Origin: Neocallimastix lanati (nom. inval.) | Lineage: Eukaryota > Neocallimastigomycota > Neocallimastigomycetes > Neocallimastigales > Neocallimastigaceae | Assembly (NCBI GenBank): GCA_016946835.1 | Contig: JACVTC010000099.1 | Span: 122,501-155,000, forward strand | Length of the DNA: 32,500 nucleotides | Reading direction: 5' to 3' | In this document: positions 1-12,063 of the stretch, piece by piece | Layout: each line of letters opens with the position of its first letter | Position numbering within the stretch: the first letter of the stretch is position 1 | Notes under the pieces: generated by a model | What the model saw: only the letters and a program-made list of their open reading frames with translations | The model's database searches: none | Told to the model about the DNA's origin: nothing | Made by a program: the position numbers and the translations under genes

Positions 1-124
<124 letters not shown>

Positions 125-310
125 TGTTAGAATATGTGAAATATGAGTTTAAATGTATTAAAATGTAATGTATGTAATGTAATGTATAAGCCACAATATG
201 TTAATATAAAAGCATGTAAATTAATATAATTTAATATTTGTAACTCTTTATCATAAAATATATTAATAAAATTGACATAATTATAAACCACAAATTCATG
301 ACTCTTAACA
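125..310 (+). repeat. 5' LTR of TRIM-like element
   Basis: This copy runs from TGTTAGAATATG to GACTCTTAACA and matches 1198-1383 at a constant offset of 1073. Differences seen are ATATAATTT versus ATATTATTT and CATAAAAT versus CATTAAAT. Confidence 0.9.
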
Positions 311-325
311 GATTAAGAGTCTCAT
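311..325 (+). promoter_or_regulatory. Candidate primer-binding site (half tRNA-Lys(CUU))
   Basis: GATTAAGAGTCTCAT directly follows the 5' LTR. Its reverse complement, ATGAGACTCTTAATC, equals the anticodon arm of animal tRNA-Lys(CUU) as I remember it: stem side, loop CTCTTAA, then TC. A 3'-terminal tRNA site would carry TGG here and does not. Priming by a tRNA 5' half cut in the anticodon arm is known for Drosophila copia. The assignment is inference, because the host tRNA sequence is not in the window. Confidence 0.5.
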
Positions 326-737
326 CTGACTCTTAAAAAGATTCTTAGCAAAAGAATTTTTTGCCGGAAACAATATTATGTCAAGAAGGACATAAAGAAG
401 TTAAAAGAAAAATATTATGATAAAGGTTGCCATTATGTCAATTTTTTGGAATTTAAATCAAAATTGATCAAGATTGAAATTTAGATCACTAAATTTCAAA
501 AATTCTGAAAACGCGTAAATATCTAATAACTTAATACAAGAAATTCCCCTACATGAAGTTAACACGCTTAAAGAAAAAAAAAAGAAACGTGAAATATATT
601 AAATGAACATATTATTTTGAGACTCTTAATAAATGAAATTATCATAAGCATTAATTGATTATTATAAATTATTTTTGAATATTACAAACTATTTTATTAA
701 AGAAAATAAAATTTTTAACTAATTAAAATAAATAAAA

Positions 738-898
738 TGACGTAAAAACCAAAGAGTTAATCCATGAGTTGTCAAGAGTACGTAAAACCAAAGAGGTAAA
801 CCATGTGTTGTCATTATTAATTTGGCGTGAATCCCAACGAGGTTGCCTTAATATAATATAATAGGATGGTGTAAACCCAGATAGGTGTCCAATCCATA
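738..898 (+). repeat. Degenerate tandem motif inside the TRIM-like element
   Basis: Two close copies of about 33-34 nt (741-774 and 781-813) share CGTAAAA..CCAAAGAG and CCATG.GTTGTCA. Two weaker copies follow at about 826-848 and 868-898, keeping GTRAA..CCCA and AGGT. Function is unknown; packaging or dimerisation signals of the RNA are possible. Confidence 0.6.
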
Positions 899-1197
899 TT
901 TAAATAATTTTTAATATTAAAAATACCCAAATTATAAAGGTTTTAGGCGTTTTAACCACAAAAACGTACAATGGGTAATAATATAAATATCTAAGATAAA
1001 ATTAGCAAATAATATACATAAAGTATATATATAAAATTCAATTAATGATATAATATGAAATAGAAATTTAATAGTTAATTAAAATTTAGAATAATGATAT
1101 AAATTTCACAAAGTATTATTGTTATGTATTGCTATGTACATATTCACCTATAAACCAAAATTATTCATTTAGTAGAATAACTTGGTTTAGGGGGGAA

Positions 1198-1383
1198 TGT
1201 TAGAATATGTGAAATATGAGTTTAAATGTATTAAAATGTAATGTATGTAATGTAATGTATAAGCCACAATATGTTAATATAAAAGCATGTAAATTAATAT
1301 TATTTAATATTTGTAACTCTTTATCATTAAATATATTAATAAAATTGACATAATTATAAACCACAAATTCATGACTCTTAACA
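1198..1383 (+). repeat. 3' LTR of TRIM-like element
   Basis: Second copy of the 186-bp terminal repeat. It is preceded by the polypurine tract at about 1187-1197 and followed without a gap by (ATT)n satellite. Confidence 0.9.
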
Positions 1384-1644
<261 letters not shown>

Positions 1645-3145
1645 CTAAGAGTCAGATAAAGAATTAATAGCAATTAATTATTTTAATTAAATGTTTTTAT
1701 ACTATTATATTGTGGCTTGTTTTCTATTTTTATTATAATATATTTTAAAGCTAAAATTTTTTATATTCACATAGTCTAACATTCCCCCTTAAACCTAATT
1801 ATTCTACCATAAATAAATTGATTTACTGGTGAATATGCGTATATAAAAACTATCCTATTTTATAATATTAACTTGATATTATTAAACTATTAGTTATTTT
1901 TATTCTAAATTAACCTTCGATTTTTTACATGAATAGAATAATTTTAAATTACATTAATTTCTTTAAATTCGAATTAACTATTGTTAAAATAATTTCCTTA
2001 AATATACTTGTAATCTAATAATTTCCCCCTGAAACTAAATATTTAATATTATTATTAACACGATTAATATGGGATATTTCTAAAAACATCTCATATAATA
2101 TATGGTTTATATATTACCATTTAAAAGATGGAAACCTTTCTCTTGAAGGGTGAGATTTACTCCATCTCAAATTTACGTAAATCTCTATTATATATTGGGT
2201 TTTACATTTACATCACTTTCAATTATAATCTGATTTAAAGAAACAACAAAATAATTTTATTATTTTATTATATCTTTCATTACGAAGATACATATTATGA
2301 TTATATTAAATTAGTTATTTTTTTAAACCTATTTCATGATAGGTTTAATAATACAATTATTGCTAGGAATTATCATTCTATTACGGTTCCCTTGAATATT
2401 TGGGATATTATATGATAAATTATTTTGTATGAGATCTCTGGTATATCGTCTCCTCCATTATTGTTGTTTATATTTATTAGATATACACTGGTTTTGATAT
2501 GTATAATTACGCGATAAAATAATTATACTTTACATAATAAGCTTTGTGGTTTAATAAAAAAAAATCATTATTTAATATAATAATTGTTTAAATCTTTGTA
2601 ACATATATTATTAAATGGTATTTCACATATTCAAAGAGTGGAACTTGTTTATCACATAGTAGATTCCTTTATGTATAGATATATTACATTACTAATAGCC
2701 TAAAGAATTTTATTTGTTAAAATATCAAATTATTAATTTCAAATTATTAATTTCAATTAAGATTCTCATGTATGAAGATCATTTTTTTGATCCATTTTTT
2801 ATTAGTCTTCCTTAAAACTGACATAATGAGCAGGGTTTATCATAATTGAAAATTTCAATTTATTTTACTTTGACGTAATATTATATCCGGGTAAGCAATT
2901 TTTTTGCTATGAATCTTTTAAATATTCAGGAATTTTTTTTTTAATTTAATTTATAATTATGTTAACTTTATTAATATATTTTATGATTAAAGAGTTAACG
3001 TGTTCTTTACTAGTACTTTATTATTATTTTAAATTTAAAAATGTTTTTATATACTATTCCATTGTGGCTTGTTCATTATTTATACTACAATATCTTTAAA
3101 TACATTTGAAGCTAAAATTTTCTATCTATTTTACATATTCTAACA
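1645..3145 (-). mobile_element. Diverged relative of the TRIM-like element, opposite strand
   Basis: Read on the minus strand, TGTTAGAATATGT starts at 3145 and TGTTAGACTATGTG at 1781, both followed by AT-rich repeats containing ACAAGCCACAAT. The inner one is preceded by a polypurine tract, AAGGGGGAA (1790-1782). The outer LTR, down to about 2945, retains CTCTTTAATCATAAAATATA as in the 125-310 LTR, and the adjoining internal sequence keeps AAAAGATTC.TAGCAAAA like position 338 onward. The 3' LTR (1781-1645) is shortened but still ends CTGACTCTTAG. The primer site is lost. There is no coding sequence. This is an old, probably dead copy of the same family. Confidence 0.75.
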
Positions 3146-3177
3146 ATGATTATTCTGGTTTAAGAGCAAAGATATTG

Positions 3178-3181
<4 letters not shown>

Positions 3182-3221
<40 letters not shown>
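3182..3221. repeat. Poly(A) tract, about 40 bp
   Basis: Uninterrupted run of A lying 36 bp beyond the end of the minus-strand LTR element at 3145. Confidence 0.95.
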
Positions 3222-3222
<1 letters not shown>

Positions 3223-3984
3223 ATAGGATAATTTTTGATGTGTAACTTTTTTTTTTAATACTAGGATGAATAAAATTATTTTTTAATTATTAAGAAAAAG
3301 ATTCAAATAAAATAAAATAAAATTTGAAAAAGGTTTAAATAAGTGTGTTTAGGTTATAAAAATAAAAAATATTAAAAAAAAAAAAATATATATATATATA
3401 TATATATGTATATTTATAATAATAATATAGTAATAAAATAATATACCATAATATTAAAATAAAAAATAAAATTAAAAAAAAAGAATAATAAAAAGTGACA
3501 AGAGATTTATTCAAAGCTAATATTCTTTAATAATAATAAAAATTTTTAATAAAATTAATAATAGTAGATTTTTTTTTTTTTTAATTTTTGTTTTTCTCAT
3601 TACCTAAACTAGAAATTTATAAACTTTTTTTTTTTTTTTTTTTTTTTTTAATATTTTGATTATAAAATATATGAAATATAAAAAAGATAAAATTAAATAA
3701 AAATAAAATAAAAAGATATCTATATTTTTAATTAAAAATAATATAATGTATTAATTCATTGTGAAACCAAAAAATAAAATAAAATAAAATAAATTTGTCT
3801 TTGAATTTAGCAAAGGACGACTACAATGACATTAATATAAAATATAAAAATATAAGATATAAAGAATAAATAAAATAAATAAAGATATAAAATTTTAAGA
3901 TATTTATATCTTAGATAAAATAAATATAAAATATAAATTTTTAACATATAAAATATAAATAAATATAAATATAAATATAAATAT

Positions 3985-4163
3985 AAAATATATAAAATAT
4001 AAAATAAAATATATAAAATATAAAATAAAATATATAAAATATAAAATAAAATATTTAAAATATAAAATAAAATATATAAAATATAAAATAAAATATTTAA
4101 AATATAAAATAAAATATATAAAATATAAAATAAAATATTTAAAATATAAAATAAAATATTTAA
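3985..4163. repeat. 21-bp AT minisatellite, about 8.5 copies
   Basis: The unit is AAAATATATAAAATATAAAA plus T, with a variant in which ATATAT becomes ATATTT. Because 21 is a multiple of 3, one minus-strand frame stays open and reads as a repeated seven-residue hydrophobic peptide. That frame is an artefact of the repeat. Confidence 0.9.
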
Positions 4164-4194
4164 AAAAAAATTAAAATAAATAAATAAATAAAAA

Positions 4195-4272
4195 TAAAAA
4201 TAAAAATAATAATTAATAATTAATAATAATAATAATAATAATAACAATAATAATAATAATAATAATAATAAC

Positions 4273-4305
<33 letters not shown>
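4195..4305. repeat. (AAT)n / (AATAAC)n microsatellite
   Basis: Imperfect trinucleotide repeat, mainly AAT with scattered AAC units, followed by a T run at about 4311-4348. Confidence 0.95.
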
Positions 4306-4306
<1 letters not shown>

Positions 4307-5080
4307 GTTTTCTTTTTTTCTTTTTTTTTTTTTTTTTTTTTTTTTTTTCACCATTAAAGAATAATTACTAATTAAGGATTTCTTTTCTTATTAAAATTTA
4401 GATTCCTCACACCCCAAAAGAAGTTTCTGGTAAATTTTTTTTTTTTTTTTGTAAATATTGGACGACATACAAAGAAATACTTTATCTATATAATATTATT
4501 TTTTTATTATTATTAATTATACATATATATATTATATTTTTTCTCCTTTTTTTATTAATTATATAAATATAATAATAAAAGAAAAAAAAAAAATTAAAAA
4601 TAAATAAAATAAATAAAAATGTAAATTTTAATATTAAAAAATAATTTTCTTTAAAATAAAAAAAAATTAATATATTTATTCTTTTTTTTTTTTTAAAAAA
4701 AAAAACTAGTAGACTTGACTTGGAATAAACTTTATATTTATTAATAAAAAAATTAAAAAAAAAATACATGAAAATAAAATATATAAAATATATATATATG
4801 AAACTTTTTTTTTTACATTAATGTTAAAAAAAATATATACTATATAAAATTATTTTTTTTTTTTTTTTTTTTGAGAAAGAAATGGCCTCCAACTCTAACA
4901 CATTCATAACTCCATGTTCATAAAAAAAAAAATAAAATTATTATTTAAATCTATATATATAGAGATATATAGAGATATCAGAATTTCTTCTTTATTTCTT
5001 TTTTTCCTTATACCGTTTTTGACATCAACACTCTTGAACAAAATGATCTTCACCTCTATTCAATCGATTGTTAAAAGTAC

Positions 5081-5119
5081 TTACTTGGCTTAATGAACAG
5101 AATATGTTCTCCCAAGTAA
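5081..5119. repeat. Two-step inverted repeat (hairpin)
   Basis: The outer arms are TTACTTGG (5081-5088) and CCAAGTAA (5112-5119). The inner arms are GAACA (5095-5099) and TGTTC (5105-5109), with a 5-nt loop. The arms are perfect, giving 13 base pairs interrupted by an internal loop. The element overlaps the stop codon of a 16-codon open frame at 5043-5093. Confidence 0.7.
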
Positions 5120-5233
5120 AAAAGTTTTTTTTCGTTGTTAAAAAAAAGGTTTTGTATTTCCTCCTATCTCAAAGGAAGTTTTAATTATTATTATTATTAT
5201 GTTGTTTTTGTGTATATTATTTAATCAAAGCGT

Positions 5234-5304
5234 TTTTTTTTTTTTTTTTTTTTTTCCTACTCTATGAAGAATATGAAAGTGTGAAGGTATTGAAAATATA
5301 TATT

Positions 5305-5336
<32 letters not shown>

Positions 5337-5455
5337 TTTTTCCTACTCTATGAAGAATGTGAAAGTGTGAAGGTATTGAAAATATATATTTTATATATAT
5401 ATATATTTTTTTTCCCCGGTCTATGAATAATATAAAAGTGTGAAGGTATTGGGAA
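5234..5455. repeat. Three tandem copies of an approximately 80-bp unit
   Basis: Each unit has a T run, then CCTACTCTATGAAGAAT, then GAAAGTGTGAAGGTATTG, then an (AT)n tract. Cores begin near 5256, 5342 and 5416. The third copy is the most diverged (CCCCGGTCTATGAATAA). Spacing of 86 and 74 bp changes with (AT)n length. Confidence 0.9.
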
Positions 5456-5759
5456 TAGTTTTTTTTGTTTTTTTTTTTTTTTTTTGTTTTTTTTTTAAGG
5501 AGGAAGAAAGGATTGAGTTAAAAAATAGGGAAAGGGAAGAAGGAGACCGGCAAGATAATATCATCAATAAGTAGGTCCGTCCTCATCCTAAATTTTATTA
5601 AATAATAAAATATAGACTTTTTTTTTTTTTTTTTTTTTTACATCATCTGGGAATAAGTAAATAAAATCCTCTTTATTAAAATTATTCTGAAAAAAAAAAA
5701 AAAAAGAAAAAAAACACTTTCAAACTATACTATTTGGTATATTATCATAAGGACTAGGT

Positions 5760-5800
<41 letters not shown>

Positions 5801-6003
5801 TCTAATTATCCTAATATTCTTCTTAATTCTAAATGATATAATCCGAAAGAACCCTGTGTTTTTGAAAAGATCACAGAACACTTAAAGATTAATATCTTAT
5901 TCAATATTTACTAAATTTAATTAATTGTTCATTGTTCAATCAATAATAATGCATATATTATAAAAATTAAAAATTAAAAATTAAAAATTAAAAAACTATC
6001 ATT

Positions 6004-6038
<35 letters not shown>

Positions 6039-6291
6039 TATCATTGTAATAATTTAATAATTTATTATTTAAATTTCAAAATTGAATAGTTTTAATTAGA
6101 TGAAATAAATAAATAAATAAATAAATAAAAAAAAAAAAAAAAAAAAAAAAGAATTAAAAAAGAAAATAATAATCATAATAATAATAATAATAATGAAATG
6201 AAATAATATCAATATTAATAATTATAATTATAATAAAAAGATATAGAGTTAGAGTTATTACATGAAATGAAAATCGGTATATTTATAATAT

Positions 6292-6328
<37 letters not shown>

Positions 6329-6522
6329 TAAAAATATAATAAAATACATAATTAAAAGAAATAATAAATAAATAAATACATAATATATATATATATTAAT
6401 ATATATAGATATATAACTAACTGTAATAAGATAATAAAAGTATTTAAAAAAAAAAAAAAAAAACTTTTTTTTTTTTTTGGTACTTTTATATATCTCATAG
6501 TGTTATTATTAATTTAAATTAA

Positions 6523-6554
<32 letters not shown>

Positions 6555-6590
6555 GGTTTAAATTAAGTAATATAGGTTTTTTTTTTTTTT

Positions 6591-6630
<40 letters not shown>

Positions 6631-6652
6631 TGAATAATAGATATTTATTAAC

Positions 6653-8660
6653 TTAAATAATGGATAAGAGTATCATTGCTACTAAGAATATACCAATAAA
6701 TGAAGTATTAATAATATGTACAGAAAAATGAGAATTGATTGAACCACTAGTAACATTATTGAAATTTGGATTTTGTACAAGACTTATAGTATTATTATTT
6801 CCAATATCTTTAAATTTAACAATTGGATCTAACGGTTTCTGATCCCATTCAAAACCAAATTCAGTAGATACAGCTTCAGCACGCATTTTAATCCACTGCT
6901 TTAATCCCCATCCAACATTTTCCTTTGGAGTAGATTCTAAATTTTCATAATAATCATCCATAGTCCATACATATCTTGGTTTATTTGGATCAGCGCCAAT
7001 ATGTAAACGATTAATGTTATAATCCCATTCTACTTCGTCAGTATAACGACGAACGTATTCATCCAGACGACGACCTAAAGCTACTGGATTGAAAACATGT
7101 TTAACGATACTAATTAAATGATTTTCAAACATTTTAGTAGTTACTCCACCACGTAAAAAGATATCAATAGCTTCTCTGTTGGGTCCATCATGTGTGTGAA
7201 TATTCCAGGTTCGATCAACTAAAGTCTTATACGATTGAGATGGGAAGGCATCACCATACAAGTTAATCTTTTCGGATAAACCAATACCAAAAGTTAAATC
7301 AAAATCTTGATCAATAAAATAATATTTGAAGGTATTCTTCGTAGATTCTTCCGGAGCATCATACATAACAAAGTTACTAGTATACATCCAATAGGAATCC
7401 CAATCACCTGTTAGGTATTCGAAACAAAGAGATCTAAAGAAGACATCTAAGTCAAACCATTCTCTACTGAATTTTTCAACTTCTTCTTCGTTATTAACAT
7501 CAAGCTCATGCATAGCATCTGTTAAATAGGAAATTTTCTTATTATTTTCACCCTCAGAATACTGGAAGGCAGTGAATGGACCACCCTTGATAAAATCAGC
7601 ACCTGTACTACAATCTAATGGAAAACCTAAACCAGTCTCTGGAACATTTATTTTACCTGTAGATTCATCACCATAGAATTGTGATTTAATAAAGGATTTA
7701 GAACTAGTGACTTCAATCATTTGATATAAACCTATAGCAGTACCATCACTTAAATAAACTCGTACAATAATTTGATTATGAACTGGATTACCAACAGCAG
7801 CTACAATATCACCATATAAGGATTGACGGAAGAAACATGGATCAGCTGGATTAGCTCTAAATTTAAAAACTTTTCTTTTATGAATTTTATTTTCAAGTTT
7901 AATTCTAAATTGGAATTTATCTTGATAACGATTTTGAGCCTTAGTTGGAACATTTTCCTCTGTAAAAACCTCATCCTTAATAACAATTGTAAATCTTCCC
8001 AAGGTCCATGTATCATTTCCAGTAATAAAGAAATCTCTTGAACCTTGATCAATAATAACAGTTGGAATATATGAATCGTCAAAAAGTTCAGTTTTACCTA
8101 TTGAACGATTCCAAAGTGGTTTGTCTTCCGGATATCCCATACCTTTTAAAGTCATTAAAGTATCTTTTCTTCCAAAAAATTCATTATGCGTCGTAAGTAA
8201 CCCTTTTTCAAGTTTTCTCTTAAATCCTTCAGAAGCACCATCTACTGAATATGAATATCTATTATATTATTTAATTTATATTAATTTATAATATTTATAT
8301 AATATTTATATATATATACAAATTTTAAAATAAAAATAAAAATAAAAATAAAAAAAATAATAATAATTAATAAAATAAAATAAAATAAGATAAATAAATA
8401 AATAAATAATAAAAAACAATAAAAAAAAAAAAAAGTTATTTTCATTTACATATATAAACATACTCAAATTCATCGTCTGGGCAAAGACCAGAAATAGAAA
8501 AAATATTTGAATAATTATCTACACGTTTCATTTCCAATGTTTTATCATTATAAGTTACAGTAACTTGATTTCCAAAAGTTAATAAATTGAAGTTAACAAT
8601 TCGCCCAAAAACGTTTCCTATAATAAATAATAGGATACTGATAAACACTAGACAATTCAT
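6653..8660 (-). CDS. CotH-like secreted surface protein (two exons, 600 aa)
   Basis: Exon 1 (8660-8464) and exon 2 (8258-6653) join across a 205-nt intron with donor GTATGT and acceptor TAG. The join restores ...EFEYSYSVDG..., which is characteristic of this family. Residues 1-19 form a signal peptide (hydrophobic, ending NVFG). The CotH domain follows, with THNEFFGR at about 85-92 and SIGKTELFDDSYIP at about 118-131. The kinase-like motifs are GDWD (350-353) and IDQDFD (381-386), where bacterial CotH protein kinases have catalytic aspartates. Residues 586-600 are a hydrophobic tail after a small-residue stretch (SGSINS), as in GPI-anchored fungal CotH proteins. No cysteine-rich dockerin repeat is present, although anaerobic fungi often attach CotH domains to dockerins. 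The protein is probably displayed at the cell surface; whether it phosphorylates anything is unknown. Confidence 0.9.
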
Positions 8661-11600
8661 ATTTTATTTTATATTTACAGTTTTATTGTAAAAAGTCTAA
8701 TGTTCTAATTATATAAATAATAATATATATAATAATAATATATATAGAAATGAATAAAAAAAATTAATATATATATTATTATATATATATATAAAACTAA
8801 AACGTTATTAAATTGTATCTTAATAATATTTTTATATGATTTAGTTAAATATCTATTTTACTTATTATATCATAATTAAATCTTTTATGTAATATAGATA
8901 AATATCCATTTTACTTATTATATTGTTAACTAACTAGTGTTTTACAATAAAAAATACATATATTACATAATTTATTGTTTTTAATACAATATGTATCAAA
9001 CAAAGATATATGTAATATATCCTTTTATGTAAATTTGTAAATTCTATTATTCAATAATATTCTATTATTATATTATATTGAATATTTTAAATAATATATA
9101 TTTTTATATTTTAATGATAAAAATAATATTATAGTTGTAATCATTCAAAAATAATTTTTTTAAAAAAAAAATTATTAATATTCACTAATAAAATTTATAT
9201 ATATATATATAATAATAATAATAATAAAATATAATCTTTCATTTGATAAAATTTAAATATTGTTAATTATTAATTCATTCAATATGCATATTTGTAGTTG
9301 GTTTAATAATATTCCTTTTGAATACTAATTTTGAATTATATAATTAAAAAAATTATTAACATTTCTCAATATATAATAATATTTATTAATTCTCTTTGTC
9401 ATTTCATATTATTAAGTTTTTTTTTTTTAATAAATTGATAATGATAAATATTCTATTGTATTTATATTTATTACTTTTATCATTATTTTATGCTTAATTA
9501 TTTGTTTCATATTAATTTCAAATTATTCAATATAAATTATTTTTAAGGAATATGAACGAATACAATTTATATTATATCATAATTTTCTTTTTTTTAATTT
9601 ATATCTAAATATATATATATATATATAATGGGTTAATTACCTTCTATATACTTAAATTAGATTATATCAAAAATTTACTTTTAAATTATAATATATTATG
9701 TTATTTCAAAAATTTTACATGTAAAAATACAAAATATTTTTATATTTTATATTGTTTTTATTATATGAATTAATCTTATTTCAAAAAATATATATCTTTT
9801 TCCTGTTTAATTGTCAAATATATTATAAATTTTTTTTATTTTCTTGTACTTGTGATTTATATTACAAAATAAATGTCAAAATAAAAAATAATTAAAAGAA
9901 TAGAGAAAGAGAAAAAGAAATAAAATAAAAAACAATTTTATAAAATTAAAATTTTTCATTTATTTCAGTTTCTTCTTTTATAACGTATTAAAAATCTTTC
10001 TTTATATTTACTTTTAATACATAAAAACAAAAATAAAATAAAATGAAATAAAAAAAAAAATGAAAATAAAAATAAAAATGAAAATAAAAATTCAAAATAA
10101 CTATATATATTAAAAAATATATATATATTTATATATTTATATCTATATATATTTATATAATTATATATATATATATATTTTTTAATAAGAATTAAAAATA
10201 ATCCATATAGATTAATTATTTGTTAAATAAAATTTTAATATTTATAATATATTAATAATTATATGTATTTATATTTACTTTATAGTATATATTATTATAT
10301 ATAATTATCATATATTATTATTACTATTTATTATTTATATTTATATATATAAATACTATATAAGCTTTTTTAATTAATTTTTAAAAAAAAAATAATTACA
10401 GAAAAGAAATTATAATATTATTCATTTTATTCTATATAATCATATTTATTAAATTTATTTATTTGGATAATATTTTTTCATTTATTTATTATTTATGAAT
10501 TTATCTATATATTAATTTATATGATCATTTATTTATTATCACCATTAATTCTATAGTAATAATTTAATTTTTTTCCGATTATTAGATTATAACACATATT
10601 AGCATTACATTCATATATATTACTTATAGTGAGTATATTAAAGCGGATTCTACCAAGATTAATTTATTAATTAATATTCAACGATTTGTAATATTAAAAC
10701 ATATATTGTTAATAAATATATTAGTATAATAAACTATATGTGTTAAATATAATATCAATACTTTTAGTATAATTTTTTTTAAATATTAATCCATCCAAAT
10801 TTATTATATATATCCATTTAAAAATTTTTTTTAAAATTAAATAATATATAATAAAAATATATTACATAATATATCTATTTAAATTAAATAAATATATGAA
10901 TATTAAATAATTATCATTATTAATTAATGACATAAATTTAAATTAATCATACAATATAAATTATAGTTTATTTTAAAACGGGAAATATTAAATTTAACTA
11001 TATTTATTATTAAAAATTAAATTTTTTACTTAATAATAAAATAATTAATAATTATTTGTTTTAATTCTTCTTTAAAAATAATAGTAATAATAATAATTAG
11101 TTTTAATTCTTATATATATATAAAAAAAAAGTTCTATAAATACAACTATTTAAATTCATATTTACGATATTTTATTTTATTTATACAATTTATATATATT
11201 AAATGCATATTTATTATAATTTTTTTATCTAAACCTACTAATTTGTAACATTACCCATTGATACGACTATTACTACTACTACCATTACTATAACCACCAT
11301 TATTATATAATTATTATAACCACCATTATAATTGCTATAATTAACTATAATCACCATTATTATTACTATTACTATTACTATTATCATTATTTATAACAAT
11401 TTTTAACCTTTTTTTTTTAAATTAAGCTTTATATTCATTAAACCTGGCAATGATTAAGGTTTATTTATTAATAAAAAAAATTTTAACTTAAAAAAAAAAG
11501 GTTAATTGTATACAGAAGTTTTAGTCCCTTTACAGATTAAAGAAAGGATTAATATATTGTTTTAGATATATATATCATTTTAAAGTTAATAGCAATATTA

Positions 11601-11995
11601 TTTTTTTTATATATATAAATGTTCATTATTATGCATTCATTTTTTTTTTATTATTTATTTTTTATAAATTACTACAAATTATTATTAAAATCATTAAATT
11701 AATAATTATAATAAAATTATAAAAAAAAAAAGTAGCTTGCTTTAATTAACAAAATTTGAAAATCGAATATTTAAAATTCTTTAAATATTATTTATATTAT
11801 TAGTATTACTATAAATATTTATTATTATAAATTCAAATTATTTATTATTATTATTATTATTTATTTATTTATTAATTTATTTATTTATTCATTTATTCAT
11901 TTATTCATTTATTCATTTAGTTACAACGACTTTTTTATTAGTTTATTAATTCATGTACAAATTTAGTAAATACTAAATTAATTAAATCATTAATT

Positions 11996-11999
<4 letters not shown>

Positions 12000-12058
<59 letters not shown>
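12000..12058. repeat. Poly(A) tract, about 59 bp
   Basis: Longest homopolymer in the window, uninterrupted A. Its exact length is likely to be uncertain in any assembly. Confidence 0.95.

Positions 12059-12063
<5 letters not shown>

Larger units (their letters stand above)
125..1383 (+). mobile_element. Non-autonomous LTR retrotransposon (TRIM-like), near intact
   Basis: The element has two 186-bp direct repeats (125-310 and 1198-1383) that begin TGTTAG and end TTAACA and differ at only two positions that I could find. A polypurine tract (TTTAGGGGGGAA) lies directly before the right LTR. The internal part, 311-1197, has no open frame of useful length, so the element must depend on enzymes supplied in trans. 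A candidate primer site starts at 311, right after the left LTR. The 5 bp on each side (120-124 and 1384-1388) are both ATTAT, as expected for a target duplication, although the ATT satellite makes this weak evidence. Size and architecture fit terminal-repeat retrotransposons in miniature. The near-identical LTRs suggest recent insertion. Confidence 0.85.
3146..6652. other. Low-complexity AT-rich spacer
   Basis: No gene is supported here. The stretch holds many A or T runs of 15-40 bp, (TA)n, (AAAT)n and (AAT)n tracts, a 21-bp minisatellite (3985-4163), a three-unit tandem repeat (5234-5455) and a hairpin (5081-5119). Small patches of more balanced composition occur at about 4878-4922, 5010-5120 and 5500-5590. 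They have no convincing coding content. Confidence 0.85.

Noticed and set aside
3807-4274. Minus-strand open frame of 155 codons
   Set aside because: It is poly-Leu followed by repeated Leu/Phe/Tyr/Ile heptads that come directly from the (AAT)n tract and the 21-bp minisatellite; not a gene.
4482-4769. Minus-strand open frame of 95 codons
   Set aside because: Phe/Asn/Lys/Ile/Tyr-only translation of A and T runs with no domain or codon signal.
7801-8082. Frames on both strands inside the CotH exon
   Set aside because: Shadows of the real minus-strand CotH frame, with no independent support.
11402-11506. Inverted TTAACC-T(n) and A(n)-GGTTAA arms about 70 bp apart
   Set aside because: The match is mostly homopolymer; only six informative bases pair, too few for a terminal-repeat claim.
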